Source: Lysinibacillus sphaericus OT4b.31 (GTDB taxonomy: Bacteria > Bacillota > Bacilli > Bacillales_A > Planococcaceae). Taken from it: DNA of 64,000 nucleotides. The notes beneath the pieces were generated by a model. It was not told the DNA's origin. It worked only from the letters and a program-made list of their open reading frames with translations, and ran no database searches. Both the position numbers and the translations under genes were made by a program. Shown in pieces: positions 38,648 through 46,150 of the stretch (positions within the stretch are counted from its first letter, which is position 1; each line of letters opens with the position of its first letter). The stretch lies in contig NZ_KB933398.1 in the NCBI RefSeq assembly GCF_000392615.1, forward strand, positions 2,804,702-2,868,701. The letters run 5' to 3'.

Positions 38648-39763
38648 ATGACAAACAACAGAAGTATTGAAACAAAACTTGTACAACTAGGAAATTTAAG
38701 TGACCCAACAACAGGTGCTGTAAGTCCCCCAATCCATTTATCGACAGCTTACAAACATACAGGTATCGGTGAATCTACAGGTTTTGACTATGCACGTACT
38801 AAAAACCCAACACGTGCCATTTTAGAAGCAGGTATAGCTGATTTAGAAGGCGGCGACATGGGCTTTGCTTGTAGCTCGGGCATGGCGGCCATACAACTAG
38901 TACTTTCCCTTTTCAAACCTGGTGAGGAATTAGTAGTACCTGATGATCTATATGGAGGTACATATCGTCTTTTTAACTTTTTTAAAGAAACATACAATAT
39001 TAAACCTGTTTATTCAAAATTCGAATCTGTTGAACAGGTAGAGGCTTTGATGAATGAACATACACGTGCTATTTTCATTGAAACACCAACAAATCCACTC
39101 ATGCAGGAATTTGATTTGAAAACGTATGCTGAGCTGGCACATAAGCATGGCGCTTGGTTAATCGTTGATAACACATTTTACACACCCTATTTCCAACGAC
39201 CAATTGAATTAGGGGCAGATATTGTACTACATTCAGCAACTAAATATATCGGTGGCCATAATGACGTGCTGGCTGGTCTTGTTGTAGCAAAAGGGGCTGA
39301 GTTATCTGAACGTATAGGTTTTATTCATAATGGTAGCGGTATGGTACTCGGAGCAATGGATTCCTGGTTACTTATTCGTGGCTTAAAAACAATGCATCTT
39401 CGCTTAAAACAGCATGATGCTAATGCCAAAGCCATTGCAGCTTATTTAGAGGAAGAAGAACTGGTGACTGATGTACTTTATACAGGTAAAGGGGGTATGT
39501 TGTCATTCCGACTGCAAAAGGCTGAATGGATTGATCTGTTCCTACGTAATATTAAATTAATTACCTTCGCTGAAAGCCTTGGCGGTGTAGAAAGTTTTAT
39601 TACATACCCAGCAACTCAAACACATGCGGATATGCCGTACGAGGAGCGTGTTGAACGTGGCGTTTGTGACCGTTTACTTCGTTTTTCAGTTGGCATCGAA
39701 GAAGCTGAGGACTTAATTGCGGATTTGAAACAAGTATTTGAAATCCTTCGAAAAGAGGCTTGA
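38648..39763 (+). CDS. metI: Cystathionine gamma-synthase / O-acetylhomoserine thiolyase
   Basis: 371 residues (B. subtilis MetI is 373). PLP lysine in His-Ser-Ala-Thr-Lys-Tyr-Ile-Gly-Gly-His; early motif Tyr-Ala-Arg-Thr-Lys-Asn-Pro-Thr-Arg. It joins cysteine to an activated homoserine to give cystathionine. The ATG at 38648 has a weak AAGAGTGA site. The gene ends three bases before the metC ATG, giving a two-gene operon as in B. subtilis. Confidence 0.92.
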   Translation: MTNNRSIETKLVQLGNLSDPTTGAVSPPIHLSTAYKHTGIGESTGFDYARTKNPTRAILEAGIADLEGGDMGFACSSGMAAIQLVLSLFKPGEELVVPDDLYGGTYRLFNFFKETYNIKPVYSKFESVEQVEALMNEHTRAIFIETPTNPLMQEFDLKTYAELAHKHGAWLIVDNTFYTPYFQRPIELGADIVLHSATKYIGGHNDVLAGLVVAKGAELSERIGFIHNGSGMVLGAMDSWLLIRGLKTMHLRLKQHDANAKAIAAYLEEEELVTDVLYTGKGGMLSFRLQKAEWIDLFLRNIKLITFAESLGGVESFITYPATQTHADMPYEERVERGVCDRLLRFSVGIEEAEDLIADLKQVFEILRKEA

Positions 39764-39765
39764 AA

Positions 39766-40932
39766 ATGACACAACATATCGAAACAGCGCTTATCCATGC
39801 AGGTGTGCGTGATGGTTATGACAATAAAAAAGGTGCGGTGAATGTACCTATGTATGTCTCATCTACATTTCACCAAGAAAGTATCGATGAGTTCGGCGAA
39901 TACGACTATGCTCGTTCTGGTAATCCCACACGTGATGCTTTAGAAAAAGCAGTCGCAGAGCTTGAGGGTGGCGTTCGCGCGCATGCCTTCGCCTCTGGTA
40001 TTGCAGCAGTTTCTGCAGCGTTAATGTTATTATCACAAGGTGATCACATTGTTATGACTGAGGACGTTTATGGTGGTACATATCGCTTCGTGTCAAAGGT
40101 GTTACCGCGTTTCGGCATTACGCATTCCTTTGTTGATTTTACGGATTTAGCAGCGGTGGAGGCAGCCATTACACCTGCAACGAAGCTATTATATATGGAA
40201 ACACCATCGAATCCGACACTGGGCATAACAGATATTCGCGGTGTAGTCGCTCTAGCGAAACAGCATAAATGTTTAACCTTTTTAGATAATACGTTTATGA
40301 CTCCTTTACACCAGCGACCACTTGATTTAGGTGTAGACGTTGTCATTCATAGTGCAACGAAGTTTTTATCGGGACACTCAGATATTATCGCTGGCTTAAC
40401 AGTCACTGCCGACGAACAGCTTGGCAAGGACTTATACTTTATTCAAAATTCATTTGGTAATATTTTAGGGGTACAGGATTCCTTTACTCTACTACAAAAT
40501 ATGAAAACAACCGATGTACGATTTAGTCGTTCGAGTGACTCCGCACAGAAGATTGCCGCATTTTTAGATGCTAACCCACTAGTCGAACAAGTTTACTATC
40601 CAGGACTTGCAACGCATCCTGGCTATGACATTCACCAGAGCCAATGTACAAGTGCAGGTGCTGTCTTATCGTTCCGTCTGCCAAATTATGATGCGGCAAA
40701 GGCACTTGTAGAGGCGATGAAAATCCCTGTATTCGCAGTATCTCTTGGTGGAGTTGAATCCATTCTTTCCTATCCAGCTAAAATGAGTCATGCAGCAATG
40801 GAACCTGAAGAACGGGCAAAACGTGGCATTACAGAAGGCCTATTACGTTTTTCAGTTGGTCTTGAACATGTCGATGATTTAATCGCCGACTTTGCACAAG
40901 CATTAGAAATTGCCGCCGCTAAGGCATTATAA
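39766..40932 (+). CDS. metC: Cystathionine beta-lyase
   Basis: 388 residues, paralogous to MetI. PLP lysine in His-Ser-Ala-Thr-Lys-Phe-Leu-Ser-Gly-His; Tyr-Ala-Arg-Ser-Gly-Asn-Pro-Thr-Arg near the N-terminus. It splits cystathionine to homocysteine, pyruvate and ammonia. AAGAGG inside the metI end serves the ATG at 39766. A terminator pair follows. Confidence 0.92.
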   Translation: MTQHIETALIHAGVRDGYDNKKGAVNVPMYVSSTFHQESIDEFGEYDYARSGNPTRDALEKAVAELEGGVRAHAFASGIAAVSAALMLLSQGDHIVMTEDVYGGTYRFVSKVLPRFGITHSFVDFTDLAAVEAAITPATKLLYMETPSNPTLGITDIRGVVALAKQHKCLTFLDNTFMTPLHQRPLDLGVDVVIHSATKFLSGHSDIIAGLTVTADEQLGKDLYFIQNSFGNILGVQDSFTLLQNMKTTDVRFSRSSDSAQKIAAFLDANPLVEQVYYPGLATHPGYDIHQSQCTSAGAVLSFRLPNYDAAKALVEAMKIPVFAVSLGGVESILSYPAKMSHAAMEPEERAKRGITEGLLRFSVGLEHVDDLIADFAQALEIAAAKAL

Positions 40933-40934
40933 TC

Positions 40935-41012
40935 ACCGCATCTCTATGTTGAGATGCGGTCAGACTGTCAACAAAATGCCCCGAGAGTTTTACCTCTCGG
41001 GGTATTTTGTCG
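40935..41012 (+). terminator. Two terminators after metC
   Basis: ACCGCATCTC/GAGATGCGGT (40935-40960), then AAAATGCCCCGAGAG/CTCTCGGGGTATTTT (40974-41010). Confidence 0.85.
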
Positions 41013-41095
41013 TTTTTGAAGGTAAGATATTCGTAATCGCAGATGTTTTATAAGCAGCACGAGCTGTCGTTGCATGGAAAGAGTAGCCGATACAT

Positions 41096-41228
41096 GTTGA
41101 TTTGAGTGGAAGGCGCAACACTCCTGCAGGAACAGCACGTGCGAAAAATCCATTTCTGCGGCGACCGGCCGCAAAAATTAGTTGGAGCCGTGCCTGCGAA
41201 AAGGGTGCGCCTGGAACGGACATCAAGC
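41096..41228. repeat. GC-rich intergenic repeat, copy D
   Basis: Begins TTGATTTGAGTGGAAGGCGC and includes CTCCTGCAGGAACAGCACG, GCCGTGCCTGCGAA and GCGCCTGGAACGGA before ATCAAG. This is the longer variant of the family. It fills most of the metC to hydrolase gap. Confidence 0.75.
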
Positions 41229-41238
41229 AAATATGTGA

Positions 41239-42009
41239 TTATAAATTTTCTATGCTTGAAAGGTCCTGTAACCAATTTTCAATCGTCACATTAAAAAAAG
41301 CTGGTTTTGCTAATGAAATACCATGGCCAATATCGGCAACGAGCATCCCTTTACACTGCCTGTTACTATTCACCAAATCCATCATGGATTTTTTCATCAT
41401 AGATTTTTCTTGTTCACCCACCATAACTAGCATAGAGGTCTGTACATCTTTAAAGTTTTCAGGTATTGTAAATGACAAATTTTCTTCTAGTATACGCGTC
41501 AATGTCTCTTGGCGCATTTGGCAACTCTCTTCATAATATTGTTCGAATTTTTGTGAAGGAATAGACAGGGTCTTCGCTTGAATTTTTGAAAATGCCCTCA
41601 TTGCTATTAGTGGTGAAGTCATTTTCATCGTTGGTCTGATCCATTTTGTCATCAACGACATTGGTCTTACTAAAGCACTAGTAATAACAGCATAATCAAC
41701 CAAGTTAGGTCTCATGCTTAATAACTGCACAAGTATTTGAGCACCCAGTGAAAAGCCAACAACAATTATTTTCCGATTTCCAGAGAGGCTTTCAAGTTGC
41801 TTAATCGTTTTTTCCGCTGCATCTTCTATTGAAAAGTATGTATCTTTGGTATTCCTGCCATGCCCTGGTAAGTCAGGTACGACACAATAATAATGTGAAG
41901 CAAAATGTTGAATTTGCTTTTCCCACATCCATCCACTTACTCCACCTCCATGTAAAAACAGCATAAGTGGAGCTGATTTATCACCATATTCTTCAAAATA
42001 TACAGTCAA
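41239..42009 (-). CDS. Alpha/beta-fold hydrolase
   Basis: 256 residues. Oxyanion region Leu-His-Gly-Gly-Gly-Val-Ser-Gly-Trp, nucleophile Ser in Gly-Phe-Ser-Leu-Gly, catalytic His in Ile-Gly-His-Gly-Ile-Ser-Leu and a likely Asp/Glu before it in Met-Val-Gly-Glu-Gln-Glu. Cytosolic; substrate unknown. TTG start with GGAGGAG upstream. Single gene. Confidence 0.85.
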   Translation of the reverse strand: MTVYFEEYGDKSAPLMLFLHGGGVSGWMWEKQIQHFASHYYCVVPDLPGHGRNTKDTYFSIEDAAEKTIKQLESLSGNRKIIVVGFSLGAQILVQLLSMRPNLVDYAVITSALVRPMSLMTKWIRPTMKMTSPLIAMRAFSKIQAKTLSIPSQKFEQYYEESCQMRQETLTRILEENLSFTIPENFKDVQTSMLVMVGEQEKSMMKKSMMDLVNSNRQCKGMLVADIGHGISLAKPAFFNVTIENWLQDLSSIENL

Positions 42010-42116
42010 ATTTTCTCCTCCTATTTAAGTTGTACTGATTTACAACTCGATTACTAATTACGAAAAAAATCCCCCTTTTTAATCTGTTTCAGACAATTAA
42101 AGAAGGGATATAAATA

Positions 42117-42545
42117 TTAGTTTTTCACACTTTCTAATACACGATACACATAATCCCCATGCCCATTAGCTAGCGTCACATCATGCTCTTCCTCTATCCA
42201 ATAAAACGTAAATTCCAAGCCTGCCCCGTTGACTCCTGTGGGACAATGTTGCCATGTATCACGCTGCTCATTCGTCGTTAAATGGTAAAAATAGCGTTTT
42301 TGTAAAGCGCCCGAATAATGATTGTAATAGTCTTGTGCAATTAATTCTTTCACCTCTAAATACGTCAAGCCAGTCTCTTCAAACATCTCTCGAGCTACTG
42401 CCTCAAGCGGTGTTTCCCCTTCCTCTACAGTGCCTTTAGGAATTTGAATACTTGCTCCGTTCGTATTTTGTTCAAATACAAGCACTTGCAGCCGTCCCTC
42501 ACGCTCTCTTGTAATATAGCCAAATGCCTTTTCTAATACTTGCAT
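42117..42545 (-). CDS. NUDIX hydrolase
   Basis: 142 residues. The Nudix box is complete: Gly-Thr-Val-Glu-Glu-Gly-Glu, seven residues, then Arg-Glu-Met-Phe-Glu-Glu-Thr-Gly-Leu (about residues 37-59). It hydrolyses a nucleoside-diphosphate-linked compound; substrate not predictable. AAGGGATG precedes the ATG. Divergent from the GNAT gene. Confidence 0.9.
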   Translation of the reverse strand: MQVLEKAFGYITREREGRLQVLVFEQNTNGASIQIPKGTVEEGETPLEAVAREMFEETGLTYLEVKELIAQDYYNHYSGALQKRYFYHLTTNEQRDTWQHCPTGVNGAGLEFTFYWIEEEHDVTLANGHGDYVYRVLESVKN

Positions 42546-42603
42546 GAGATCATCCCTTCCACATAGTTTTAAGTTACAATTTTAAAAAACTTTGGAATTG
42601 CAG

Positions 42604-43102
42604 GTGAAAAGTATTGACATTAATTATACGATAGATGCAAGAGGACGACATCTTTTTTGTGCAAGAAATTGCCAAGAGTAGCTGGTATGATACATACGAG
42701 GGAATTATTCCAAAGCAGTTACAGGATCGTTTTTTACAAACAGCTTATAGTAAAGAAACACTAATAAAACGACTCCAAAAAAGCCCCTTTTTAGTTGCTG
42801 AACTCGGTGAGTCACTAGTCGGCTTTGCAAACTTTTCAAATACTAGCGATGGACAAGCTGAACTATATGCTATTTATCTTTCTCCAAATTTGCAACGTAA
42901 AGGTATCGGTACTGCTCTACTAGAGAAAGGCATTCAACAGTTAGAGGGAGCAACTAATCTCACAGTCTGTGTAGAAAAAGACAATACAATTGCCATGCGC
43001 TTTTATCAGGCAATCGGCTTCCAATTTATAGAAGAATTTGATGATTTGTTTGATGGACATATGTTAAAGACAGTTCGCATGGCGTTATCATTGTCTAAAT
43101 GA
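42604..43102 (+). pseudogene. GNAT acetyltransferase with a probable frame break at its start
   Basis: The frame open from ATG 42635 gives 155 residues with the acetyl-CoA site Gln-Arg-Lys-Gly-Ile-Gly-Thr-Ala-Leu and Ser-Trp-Tyr-Asp-Thr-Tyr-Glu-Gly-Ile-Ile-Pro. That ATG has no ribosome site and an in-frame stop sits directly before it. A GTG at 42604 with GGTGAA context begins Val-Lys-Ser-Ile-Asp-Ile-Asn-Tyr-Thr-Ile, a normal first GNAT strand, in the other frame. One extra base near 42633 would explain the break. It may still be translated from 42635 without the first strand. Confidence 0.6.
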
Positions 43103-43109
43103 AAATAGC

Positions 43110-43134
43110 GGAGTGAACTACGACTCCGCAGAAA
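43110..43134 (+). terminator. Terminator after the GNAT gene
   Basis: GCGGAGT pairs with ACTCCGC across a short loop. Confidence 0.6.
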
Positions 43135-43195
43135 TATAAAGTAACATCTTTTCAAAACAAGCAACATTGCGATGCTGCAATACCTATTTTCCCAT

Positions 43196-43443
43196 TTACT
43201 TATTGAGAGGAACTTCGATTTGCTTGGATTGAATCACTAGTGCTGTTAATCCTGTGTCACTCCCTGAAGCATGTGATTGCCCAGTTTGCCAAAGAACACC
43301 TTCACCATTCGATAATGCTATCTTCTTTCTATCTTGGTTCACCATGAATAACAACGAATAACTGCGAAACAGGCGCTTCATGATGCCCGACAACGCCACC
43401 TAGCTCTATGTAAATCAAACCAATATTAGTAGGCTCTTCAGTT
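43196..43443 (-). pseudogene. Cupin-domain protein remnant
   Basis: Upstream part (minus strand) reads Gly-Leu-Ile-Tyr-Ile-Glu-Leu-Gly-Gly-Val-Val-Gly-His-His-Glu-Ala-Pro in one frame. After a stop, the 3' part continues in another frame as Leu-Ser-Asn-Gly-Glu-Gly-Val-Leu-Trp-Gln-Thr-Gly-Gln-Ser-His-Ala. Together these match the two metal-binding motifs of a cupin barrel, but the N-terminus is missing and a frameshift lies near 43345. Confidence 0.7.
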
Positions 43444-43508
43444 TATTACCAATAAATTCAAATAAATCTAACATTTAATTGGTGATTATTAATTTTTTGG
43501 ATTAAATA

Positions 43509-43537
43509 AAAAAGCCCGGAAATATTTTCCGGACTCG
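43509..43537 (-). terminator. Terminator of the YpzG-like gene
   Basis: On the minus strand GTCCGGAAAAT pairs with ATTTCCGGGC and is followed by six T residues. Confidence 0.8.
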
Positions 43538-43561
43538 ATGACACTTAATTCACTAGCATGA

Positions 43562-43714
43562 TTAAAACTGTCGGGCTTTCGCTTCACTTCTCAAGATACG
43601 GTTATGCAGAGTAATCTCCGTTTCACCATTTACTTGAGATTTTGAATGCTTAATCCTTGACCAGTTGCGGTGGATTTTTTGAGATTTGGGGTCTAATTGT
43701 TCAGGCCTACTCAT
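43562..43714 (-). CDS. Small protein, YpzG-like
   Basis: 50 residues from ATG 43714, with GAGGAGGATG four bases upstream. The middle reads Lys-His-Ser-Lys-Ser-Gln-Val-Asn-Gly-Glu-Thr-Glu and ends with Ile-Leu-Arg-Ser-Glu-Ala-Lys-Ala-Arg, which from memory fits the YpzG family of small Bacillus proteins of unknown role. A complete terminator follows. A decayed relative with the same gene layout lies at 51461-51610. Confidence 0.65.
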   Translation of the reverse strand: MSRPEQLDPKSQKIHRNWSRIKHSKSQVNGETEITLHNRILRSEAKARQF

Positions 43715-43878
43715 TTTACATCCTCCTCATCATTATAGACTTCATAAGTGAAATCTGTATTATGATGACCACTTCATACAATGATTATACATGGTTATGA
43801 AAAATCGTTTACGACATCGCCACAATAGCGTAAAAAGAACGTACATTATGCAATAAAGTGTTTCCCTTTGTTAGTAGA

Positions 43879-44898
43879 CTACTTTTTTTGTAATAGAATA
43901 TTAACAATCGTTTCAAGTTGAAGTTCTAAAGAGTACGGATCTTCCATCACAAACTCATCATCAAATTGACCGTACATATAAACATTGTCATTTTTTACGG
44001 CTGAAGCTCCCTTCCAAATAGCGCTGTTTAAAATTTCCTCCGAATCTTCTTTAGAATTCACATAAACAAATACATGATCCCCCAGATAATCAGGCAATAC
44101 CTCAAGAGAGATATTTTCAAACCCTTCCTTCATATTTAAAGCTTGTTCTGTAGGAGGGAGTTTCAACATCTGATAAATCGTTGTACTGCCATAGTTACCT
44201 CCTTCAGCAGCTAACACATATATACCTGTGGAGCTTAGTTGAACTACGGATACCGTTTCTCCTTCTTTAATGATACCTTCAATTTGTTTTCGAGCATCCT
44301 CAACCTTTTGTTTATATTCATTTATCCACTGATCTGCTTCCTGCTCTTTCCCGAATATTTCACTAATTCTTTTGAACTTTTCTAATGGTCCTGCAGTAGA
44401 CAAACCTTCCCAATACGGTAAAAACACCGTTGTGCTAATTTTTTCGTATTGTTCTATATTTTCTTCTATTGAGCCAATAATTAAATCCGGTTCTAACGAA
44501 ATCAATTTTTCTGGATTCATCGGAAAGCCACCTAGATTTTCAATTTTAGCAAGCGTCTCTTTGTGAATCCCTGATTTTTCAATCCATCCTTCACTCAACA
44601 TGCCTTCTCGCACACCTATAGGAATAATCCCCAGTTTTAATAGCTGTCCCATATATTGATCTGCTGCTACACGCTGTGGTTCTGCTGGTACTTCTACATC
44701 ACCTTTCATTGTAGATACAGTTCGTGTCTTCGCTTGTTGTGTACTTTCTTGGCCACTATTTGATTGTGTTTCCACATTATTTGTCGATGATTGCGAGCCT
44801 CCATTGGTATTCGTAGCGCCAGAACATGCGCCTAGCAGCAATGACAGACACATAAACAACGTCATTGCTTTTAATTTCATGTTTTTGTACTTAGACAT
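43879..44898 (-). CDS. Iron-siderophore ABC transporter substrate-binding lipoprotein (internal start)
   Basis: 339 residues if started at ATG 44898, which has AAAGGAG nine bases upstream. A Lys-rich start and hydrophobic core lead to the lipobox Leu-Leu-Gly-Ala-Cys, followed by a Ser/Thr/Asn-rich linker and the Peripla_BP_2 domain (Ala-Ala-Asp-Gln-Tyr-Met-Gly, Leu-Glu-Pro-Asp-Leu-Ile-Ile-Gly). It would sit on the outer face of the membrane and hand a ferric siderophore to a permease; no permease or ATPase gene is adjacent. It shares its frame with the AraC regulator upstream. Confidence 0.8.
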   Translation of the reverse strand: MSKYKNMKLKAMTLFMCLSLLLGACSGATNTNGGSQSSTNNVETQSNSGQESTQQAKTRTVSTMKGDVEVPAEPQRVAADQYMGQLLKLGIIPIGVREGMLSEGWIEKSGIHKETLAKIENLGGFPMNPEKLISLEPDLIIGSIEENIEQYEKISTTVFLPYWEGLSTAGPLEKFKRISEIFGKEQEADQWINEYKQKVEDARKQIEGIIKEGETVSVVQLSSTGIYVLAAEGGNYGSTTIYQMLKLPPTEQALNMKEGFENISLEVLPDYLGDHVFVYVNSKEDSEEILNSAIWKGASAVKNDNVYMYGQFDDEFVMEDPYSLELQLETIVNILLQKK

Positions 44899-45864
44899 TT
44901 CCATTTCTCCTTTGTATTGATAATGATTTTCAATTTCATCATCAATATACCATTGAAATTTATGCGGGAGAATAGCATATCTTCTTCCCAATAAGGGCAA
45001 ATCTTCATTTTGATGCCTTTGTTTCCATTGCGTTTTAAATTGTACAGGAGATACACCCTTATGGCGTTTAAAACTGCGACTCAATGAATGTCCATCAAGA
45101 TAGCCCACACTTTCAGCTATGTCCTGCAAAGTTGCATCAGTCTGTAACAGTAGTTTTGCCGCTTTGTTTACTCGGATTCCACCCAAATATTGAATTGGAC
45201 TTGTATGCATTTTTTCTTTAAACAACTTCGATAAATAGCCGATACTACACGCAAGTTCCCTCGCTATGGATTCTAGTGTAATGGGCTTACTGTAATTTTC
45301 TTCTATATATCGAACAGCCTGTTCTACTAAATCAGACTTGAACGGTTCAATTCCTTGTACATGCATTTGTCGTAACAGTTCATAAACAAATTGATAGAAC
45401 AATGACTTGATATGCAATTTTTCCAATTCATTGTTATTTGATTGGGGCCAATCATTAATGATTTGCTCCATCGTATCAAATAGAGAAAGCGGATAAAGTG
45501 GTGCAAAAGCGTATTGATATTGGAAAGGATTATTATTATCCAATAATGCTAAAATTTCTTGACGATAGGGCAACGGGAGTGTTGCTTTATATAAAATCAT
45601 ACAGTATTCAAAATTTCTCTCAGCAATGATGTCTAAGGACACTCCTTTGCCTCCGTGAAGAACATGAAATTGTTTAGCTATATGTATATTGCTATCCATC
45701 CGCACTTGGGCACTACCTCGCATTGTGTACAGGAAAGCACTTGCTGGTAAACGATAGGCACGTAAATCCTCCCCTTGCCCCATAACCGTATAACGTACAT
45801 CCATTATTTTTATGTAAGCGTGATTCCACAGTAATAGATGATCACTTAGTTTCATCGAGTTCAT
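43879..45864 (-). CDS. AraC-type regulator reading through into a siderophore-binding lipoprotein
   Basis: One frame of 661 codons from ATG 45864 (45855 also possible; AGAAGGAG upstream). Residues 1-290: an AraC-like N-terminal domain, then two helix-turn-helix motifs (Ile-Ala-Arg-Glu-Leu-Ala-Cys-Ser-Ile-Gly-Tyr-Leu-Ser-Lys and Ile-Ala-Glu-Ser-Val-Gly-Tyr) ending Ser-Pro-Val-Gln-Phe. No stop codon follows; the frame crosses a Fur box and enters a FecB/FeuA-type lipoprotein with its own signal peptide. B. subtilis Btr also joins AraC and a binding domain, but without an internal signal peptide. Two products, one of them by internal initiation, seem most likely. Confidence 0.75.
   Translation of the reverse strand: MNSMKLSDHLLLWNHAYIKIMDVRYTVMGQGEDLRAYRLPASAFLYTMRGSAQVRMDSNIHIAKQFHVLHGGKGVSLDIIAERNFEYCMILYKATLPLPYRQEILALLDNNNPFQYQYAFAPLYPLSLFDTMEQIINDWPQSNNNELEKLHIKSLFYQFVYELLRQMHVQGIEPFKSDLVEQAVRYIEENYSKPITLESIARELACSIGYLSKLFKEKMHTSPIQYLGGIRVNKAAKLLLQTDATLQDIAESVGYLDGHSLSRSFKRHKGVSPVQFKTQWKQRHQNEDLPLLGRRYAILPHKFQWYIDDEIENHYQYKGEMEMSKYKNMKLKAMTLFMCLSLLLGACSGATNTNGGSQSSTNNVETQSNSGQESTQQAKTRTVSTMKGDVEVPAEPQRVAADQYMGQLLKLGIIPIGVREGMLSEGWIEKSGIHKETLAKIENLGGFPMNPEKLISLEPDLIIGSIEENIEQYEKISTTVFLPYWEGLSTAGPLEKFKRISEIFGKEQEADQWINEYKQKVEDARKQIEGIIKEGETVSVVQLSSTGIYVLAAEGGNYGSTTIYQMLKLPPTEQALNMKEGFENISLEVLPDYLGDHVFVYVNSKEDSEEILNSAIWKGASAVKNDNVYMYGQFDDEFVMEDPYSLELQLETIVNILLQKK
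44919..44937. promoter_or_regulatory. Fur box inside the AraC-lipoprotein frame
   Basis: GATAATGATTTTCAATTTC matches the 19-base Fur consensus at 16 positions. It lies 21 bases upstream of the lipoprotein ATG and is translated in the long frame (Glu-Asn-His-Tyr-Gln). Confidence 0.7.
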
Positions 45865-45922
45865 GCACTCCTTCTGACCTAAACCATTGTTATCCATATA
45901 TTTTAACAGAAATTCACCTAAT

Positions 45923-45937
45923 TGATAATCGTTCTCA
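45923..45937. promoter_or_regulatory. Fur box and promoter of the AraC gene
   Basis: TGATAATCGTTCTCA (minus: TGAGAACGATTATCA) matches the 7-1-7 Fur model at 12 of 14 positions. On the minus strand TTATCA inside it and TAAAAT 17 bases later form a plausible promoter, so Fur would block the -35. Confidence 0.6.
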
Positions 45938-46035
45938 AATAAAAAATGAAAATATATTTGAATTTCTTCAACATTCGAAATAAGTAGTATTACTATATAG
46001 CGGCGATGAAATGGAGTTCTTCTAAAATCATTTCC

Positions 46036-46066
46036 AAGAAAAAAGCCCAGAAAAATCTCTGGGCTT
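46036..46066 (-). terminator. Terminator of the diguanylate cyclase gene
   Basis: AAGCCCAGA pairs with TCTGGGCTT, followed by six T residues on the minus strand. Confidence 0.8.
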
Positions 46067-46150
46067 GTTGTCATTTATAAAATGTCAGTCTTTTATCGAA
46101 GCAATGCTAGCAATTTTTTCAAGTTGCACCACCAACATTATATCCAACTG

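Noticed and set aside
41048..41536. Several overlapping frames on both strands
   Set aside because: They run through GC-rich repeat copy D, which opens frames by lacking stop codons.
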